This document shows positions 60,001 to 64,000 of a DNA stretch of 64,000 nt, one piece after another; the first letter of the stretch is position 1, and the number at the start of each line of letters is the position of its first letter. The stretch lies in contig OW799235.1 of the NCBI GenBank assembly GCA_941918925.1, positions 31,733,201 through 31,797,200 of the forward strand, given 5' to 3'. Under the pieces are notes generated by a model. It saw only the letters and a list, made by a program, of their open reading frames with translations, was not told where the DNA came from and searched no databases. The translations under genes were made by a program, and so were the position numbers. The stretch comes from Phyto melanocephala. Its lineage: Eukaryota > Arthropoda > Insecta > Diptera > Rhinophoridae.

Positions 60001-60282
60001 CAATACTACATCTATCATATCATAGTTAAGACACCTCTTGGCAGACTAATTTTATTAAGAAGGTTCCAGCCAATTCTACCTTTAATAGTACCAGTTTGTA
60101 GAACGATTAGTACTAATGCTTATTACCATTCCTGTTTACAGAGGGTTCAAATTTACATGTTGATAAGAAGTCTACCCAGCCTTAGAAAAACGTGAATATT
60201 GTGGAATATTGAATAATGCTGCTAAATTAATTCAGAGTTTATGTATGTAGTAGCATACACAGGGGAACGGTAAAAGATCACG
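57076..60282. other. AT-rich DNA without recognised features
   Basis: No gene is recognised. A 99-codon minus-strand frame at 59384-59683 (with ...YYYSWVWGLFEKYFDAKV...) is open but shows no family motif I know, and I do not call it. Confidence 0.35.
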
Positions 60283-60490
60283 GATAGGTAGGTAGGTAGG
60301 TAAGGCAGGTGCAAAGTTACCCTCACCTGGAGACCATTGAGGTCCAGAGAAGACTAGAATAAGAATAGAAATAGTTAGAATAGAAGAAAAAGAAAAACAG
60401 ACCAGTCCAGAGTATTAGGCGGGAATCGATCCCGCAACCCCCCAAGCTAGCAGACCAGCACACCACTGACTAGTCAACCGGGGCACCCGC
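60283..60490 (-). repeat. tRNA-derived SINE, copy 2
   Basis: On the minus strand it begins GGTGCCCCGGTTGACTAGTC and AGTGGTGTGCTGG. It holds a good B box GGGATCGATTCCC (60421-60433), then CTAATACTCTGGACTGGTCT and a CT-rich body. The 3' tail is a (CCTA)n-type tandem (60283-60302). Compared with copy 1, the head and body agree and the B box is better preserved here. Confidence 0.7.
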
Positions 60491-60810
60491 GGGTAGTTTG
60501 CTTAAAATTACACTGTGCATGAAATTGACACTTTTTTTTCGTGACAAGCTGGGCACCTAGCGTTTTAACATAATTCGGGTACGCTGAATCCAGTGGTGCC
60601 CACGGTTTTTTAAGATTGGCTCTGGTTTTCGAGATATACCGTTATTTTGAAAATGGGTGAGGTTGCACAACATATGTTCGCGTAACTCAAAAACGCTTTA
60701 GCTTATTGAAAAAACTTAAAAAACCGAAATTCCGCAATAAAATTTCCTTTCAGAAAAGTAAAACCTCTTTCTAACATTCGCAGTCGTTTTAGAAACATAA
60801 TTTTTTTTTT

Positions 60811-60951
60811 GAAAAAAAAATTAATTTTTTTATAAAAATTTCGAAATTTTTATTTTTTAAAAATTCATAAAAAATTGAAAAATTCAGCTAGGCTTCTAAT
60901 TTTTTGCACACATATAAAAAACAAAGCTGCAAACAAAACAAGCTATAAATA
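60811..60951 (+). repeat. left arm of the 141-bp inverted repeat
   Basis: Pairs with 63851-63991 at 140 of 141 positions. The only difference is in TTTTGCACACAT, where the other arm has G in place of the middle C. Confidence 0.9.
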
Positions 60952-61315
60952 GTTAAAATATGTTTGCAACTTTTGATTTTATTCACAAAAGTCGACAAAT
61001 TTTAATTAATCTAAGAATTTCATAAAACGCAACATTTGTATTGGGGCCCCCCTAAGGGATGGTGATAAAGGGAAAGTATAATTTAAGAAAATGTTAAGAA
61101 CAAAAAACATTGGAGGTCGGTCATACATTTTATCCCCCTAGGAGTGAATCCTAGGCCTTAGAAACAAATGATGGGAATGAAAAATAAAGTTGCGCAGGTG
61201 CAAAATAAGCTATTTGTGATTAAAGTCTGTCTACAACTTTTGATTTTTTCAGAAAAGATGAAATTTTTGAATTTTTTATATAACCAAACTAAAAATTTTT
61301 TGTTGTTAAGTAGTT

Positions 61316-61321
61316 TTTATT
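61316..61321 (-). terminator. poly(A) signal of the transposase-like gene
   Basis: AATAAA on the minus strand, starting 7 nt after the TAA stop codon that ends at 61329. A compact 3' end like this is common in transposon genes. Confidence 0.6.
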
Positions 61322-61328
61322 TAGAAAT

Positions 61329-63023
61329 TTATTCTTCTTCCTCCTGCAGATTCCAACAAATATCCCCTAATAGCGAATCAAGTTGTTTGCCGCTATACCA
61401 GTGTTCGAGCCTGGCTGTTACTTGGTGAAATCTCTCGCCATGTTCATCAGACTCGGCTGGTGATTGTTCATTAAATTTTTCGGCATGGCAATGCAAAAAA
61501 TGTATTTTCAATGACATTCTAACGTTTAAGTTTTTAAATGCGGTTAGCATATTTTTGATTAAAATTCGCCAGTTTTCAGACCGATGATTTCCTAATACAT
61601 TTTCTATTACTGATTTCACACTATTCCAGGCCAATAGCTCGATATCATTCAATGCAACCTCAAATTGATGGTCCTTCATAAGACGGCGAATGTCCGGTCC
61701 ATTAAGAATTCCTGTAAAATAGAAATATTATGAAATGAAATATAAATCTAATTTAATAAAGTAGTTAGAGTTCATACCTTCTTTTACTTTCATGCTGCTT
61801 AATCGTGGAAAAATTCGGTGCAATTCGGTAAAAGCAACACCATCTGGGCTCAATGCTTTTATAAAATTTTTTACAATACCCAGTTTGATGTGGAGTGGAG
61901 GAAGCAAAATCTTTTCCATCGACACAAGTGGTAATTCAATAACATTGTTTCTATGCAATCTGCTTTCCTCACGTAAAGCCCAATCCCGTGTATTGTACTG
62001 GTCGCCATCGAAACGCGTATTCCATAAGCACATGAAGCACATATTTTTAGTATAGCCCAATTGCATGCCTCTTAAAAGAGCTACCACTTTTAAATCTGCG
62101 CATATTTTCCACTTGTGGTCTTCATATTTAATTAACTGTATTATTTTTTTCATTGATGCGTATGTCTCTTTAGTATTTGTGCTAAGTGCTATCGGAATAG
62201 GACTTTTTAAATTAGTGACATGTAGCAAAACTGCTTTTAAGCTACTTTTGGAAGAATCAATGAATAAGCGCCAATCTCCAGGATTATATTCATTTTGCAT
62301 TGTTAAAACCAATCCGCGGATGTCAGTACAATACGCAATAGAATTATTCTCAATAGATTTAAAAAAAGTCGTAAATCGTCTATGGCGATTGATAGCCCCG
62401 TATGTTTGTACACCTGGTGCTAAAATATTAGCTCGTTTTAACTCTTTTGCCAAGAGAATGCTCTGTCTTTGAGATAATTTTAGACGCCGTACCATTATAT
62501 CCAGACGATCTTGCGTGATTTCATTGTGACTGCATGGAACCGTGATGCATGACGGTTGATACATTGAAGTAGCTGGGCTATCCGCTTCAACAGAATGAAT
62601 TATTGAGGGAATATGTTCTGTTGGTATATGGCTACCCGGAACAGTAATTTCATCAGAATGTGGCAGCGGAAATCGAGCATATGCTGTTTCAGTATAAGAC
62701 ATATAAGTCATTTTTCTTCTGTTTATACCCGCTGTATAATTTATGCACGCATAACACTCATCTTCAACATGAACTATGGGATCTCTCCAAATCATTGGAA
62801 CACCAAATGGCATGGCGTCTCCATTTTTTTCCCACTTATTTAAATGGTAAATGTAGTGTGTACACACTATTGATGGTGTCCAACTCTTACCATATATAAC
62901 CCTTAAAGAAAAATATGATTCATACAAGGTACTTGTTTCAGTAGTGATTTTACGGCGACTTGGCATATTTTTATATTTCCCACACACATAACAAAAGTAA
63001 TTAAACTTTTTACACGCCTCCAT
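61329..63023 (-). CDS. uncharacterised transposase-like protein, two exons, 542 aa
   Basis: Exon 1 is 63023-61778 and exon 2 is 61711-61329. Joined, they give 543 codons including the stop, with no interruption. The start is the ATG at 63023 (MEACKKFNYFCYVCGKY); the frame also runs 11 codons upstream without an ATG. Visible features: Cys pairs C11/C14 and C90/C93, with C54 and H56 between them, suggesting an N-terminal zinc-binding region; FIDSSKSSLK with D256; WKICADLKVV with D310; C329/C332; LLPPLHIKLG; KIHFLHCH (His 486, 489, 491); and SDEHGERFHQ with E508. I recall an arthropod family with the same DSSK, ADLK, PPLHIKLG and GERFHQ phrases but no assigned function. The D, D, E series with Cys and His between would fit an RNase H-like DDE transposase; this is inference. 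Long inverted repeats around it support that reading. A domesticated or cellular gene is the alternative. Confidence 0.85.
61712..61777 (-). other. 66-nt intron of the transposase-like gene
   Basis: The donor GAAG|GTATGAAC and acceptor TTTCTATTTTACAG|GAATT follow the GT-AG rule with a pyrimidine-rich tract. It interrupts a glycine codon (phase 1). Removing it joins KVKEG to ILNGPDIRRL without a stop, whereas reading through stops after 15 codons. The length is typical of short dipteran introns. Confidence 0.85.
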
Positions 63024-63134
63024 CTTAGATATTTCAATATAACTGTTTAGATACAAGACTGTCAGAGGCTTTAAAATTCACTAATCACTTTCGCAAGCAC
63101 TTTCCATATGACAGTGAAGGGGTTGAGGAACTCT

Positions 63135-63142
63135 TATTTATA
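63135..63142 (-). promoter_or_regulatory. TATA box of the transposase-like gene
   Basis: TATAAATA on the minus strand, about 112 nt upstream of the ATG at 63023. A start site roughly 30 nt downstream would give a leader of about 85 nt. No other TATA-like octamer stands out in the interval. Confidence 0.6.
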
Positions 63143-63237
63143 CTGTAATTGTTTTAATCAAAGTACCAGTCGAGACCTTCATGACCATGTTTTGTAAAAA
63201 AAAACCCAGGACGAATAATATTTCTAACTTTTCCAGG

Positions 63238-63454
63238 TGTAGATTTTATTGTCAATTTACCGCAGGTACCCAATAATTTGAAATCACAGGTAATTGAAAA
63301 ATACTATGTTATAATTTTTAATTCTAAGAACCATACAAAATACCGTTGTACTTCAGTTCCATTACCTGCTCACCTAACGAAATGCTGTATCATATGTAAG
63401 GCTGGTTGCATTACAATATTGGGTACCTGCGGTAAATTGACAATAAAATCTACA
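63238..63454. mobile_element. 217-bp foldback element with perfect 38-bp inverted ends
   Basis: Both ends begin TGTAGATTTTATTGTCAATT and pair without mismatch for 38 bp (63238-63275 with 63417-63454). The loop contains ATTACCTGCTCACC-type sequence. It lies just upstream of the TATA box of the transposase-like gene and inside its inverted-repeat arms. No flanking target duplication is obvious. Confidence 0.8.
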
Positions 63455-63850
63455 TTTTTTAACCGATTTTTATGGTTTGCGGCTTTTTTTATTTTTAAAA
63501 TAAGTAGTTCTCAGAAAAAAGTGCAAAATGTTGAATATTTGCTTTATATTTTTTTAATTATATTTTTAAATTGAAAAATATTACGAATTTGGCACGAAAA
63601 ATTTTTTTTATCTCCATTAATTTTTAAATAATTCCAAAACGATAAGAGATAGAGAAAACACATCTTCTGGTGTTTTACTTTTGAAAACCGAAACCTAATT
63701 TAGGGGAAAAAATTTGGCACGCCCATAAAAAAATACCGATCTGATGGAAAAAAACCGATTACGGATTTGAGTTCAGCGCATCAAAATCCACATAGACCAC
63801 ATAGTTTTAATTAACGGGAAGAAAAAAAATTATTTTTTGTCGAGCAGTGT

Positions 63851-63991
63851 TATTTATAGCTTGTTTTGTTTGCAGCTTTGTTTTTTATATGTCTGCAAAA
63901 AATTAGAAGCCTAGCTGAATTTTTCAATTTTTTATGAATTTTTAAAAAATAAAAATTTCGAAATTTTTATAAAAAAATTAATTTTTTTTTC
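63851..63991 (-). repeat. right arm of the 141-bp inverted repeat
   Basis: Inverted copy of 60811-60951. It continues to the end of the window through T and A runs with at most minor mismatches. Confidence 0.9.
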
Positions 63992-64000
63992 ACAAAAAAA

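Larger units (their letters stand above)
60811..64000 (-). mobile_element. putative novel DNA transposon with long inverted repeats (right end outside window)
   Basis: A 141-bp left arm (60811-60951) and a 141-bp right arm (63851-63991) are inverted copies differing at one position. They flank one apparently intact two-exon gene. Pairing appears to continue outward through A/T runs, so the true left end lies somewhere in 60490-60811 and the true right end beyond 64000. Terminus and target duplication therefore cannot be read. Left subterminal DNA contains a diverged direct repeat (60917-60985 and 61179-61258) with the shared core CAACTTTTGATTTT. Confidence 0.7.

Noticed and set aside
61792..62899. 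Plus-strand open frames opposite the transposase-like gene
   Set aside because: They are antisense shadows of the 542-aa coding region, with no motif of their own.
63024..63056. Upstream extension of the transposase-like protein by 11 residues
   Set aside because: The extension would begin at a TTG codon. The first ATG is at 63023 and fits the Cys-rich start.

Overview
The window is about 64 kb of very AT-rich DNA with no recognisable single-copy host gene. Everything that can be identified is mobile DNA. The transposon families present are DINE-1-like Helentron elements, mariner/MLE, piggyBac, Tigger, P-like elements, RTE and RNase-H-type LINEs and tRNA-derived SINEs. Together with a 66-nt intron, they point to a higher dipteran genome (a brachyceran fly, perhaps a calyptrate) in a repeat-rich intergenic or heterochromatic region. 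The species is an inference and cannot be fixed from the sequence alone.

Layout, left to right. 1-2.4 kb: one DINE-1-like family A copy, two broken family B copies and an internally deleted Tigger element. 4.2-6.1 kb: a piggyBac-like element with intact TTAA duplications and a decayed transposase. 6.7-10.2 kb: three mariner transposase relics. 10.4-12.1 kb: a cluster of P-like non-autonomous elements with 8-bp target duplications. 12.2-12.8 kb: a short Helitron. 15.7-19.6 kb: a possible solo LTR, a SINE-like head and LINE 3' fragments, one split by a 732-bp TA-flanked MITE. 21.1-23.5 kb: a family A element next to an RTE-like retrotransposon with a long reverse transcriptase frame. 24.6-25.8 kb: a three-level nest. 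27.6-30.9 kb: mariner relics and a CACAG-ended element. 31-32.2 kb: a family B copy. 36-37.6 kb: more CACAG-ended DNA with a MITE inside. 38.4-45.5 kb: family A copies carrying LINE and MITE insertions. 45.5-52.2 kb: a nest of family B elements and mariner derivatives. 53-55.8 kb: a second Helitron and another family A copy. 56.6-60.5 kb: two copies of a tRNA-derived SINE.

The most interesting item is at the right edge. An apparently intact two-exon gene (542 aa, minus strand, 61329..63023) has a TATA box, a poly(A) signal and a clean 66-nt GT-AG intron. It lies between inverted repeats at least 141 bp long that differ at one position, and the right one runs up to the window edge. The protein looks like an uncharacterised arthropod family, with N-terminal cysteine pairs and a plausible D256/D310/E508 acidic triad. 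I infer that this is a young, possibly autonomous DNA transposon of a lineage I cannot place. Nearly every other coding relic in the window is broken.

Other notable structure: mariner derivatives at the same TA site in three family B copies, with an unoccupied copy at 31.2 kb; a tRNA-like module inverted between two family A copies; and a 16-bp remnant between 8-bp repeats that looks like a P-type excision footprint.
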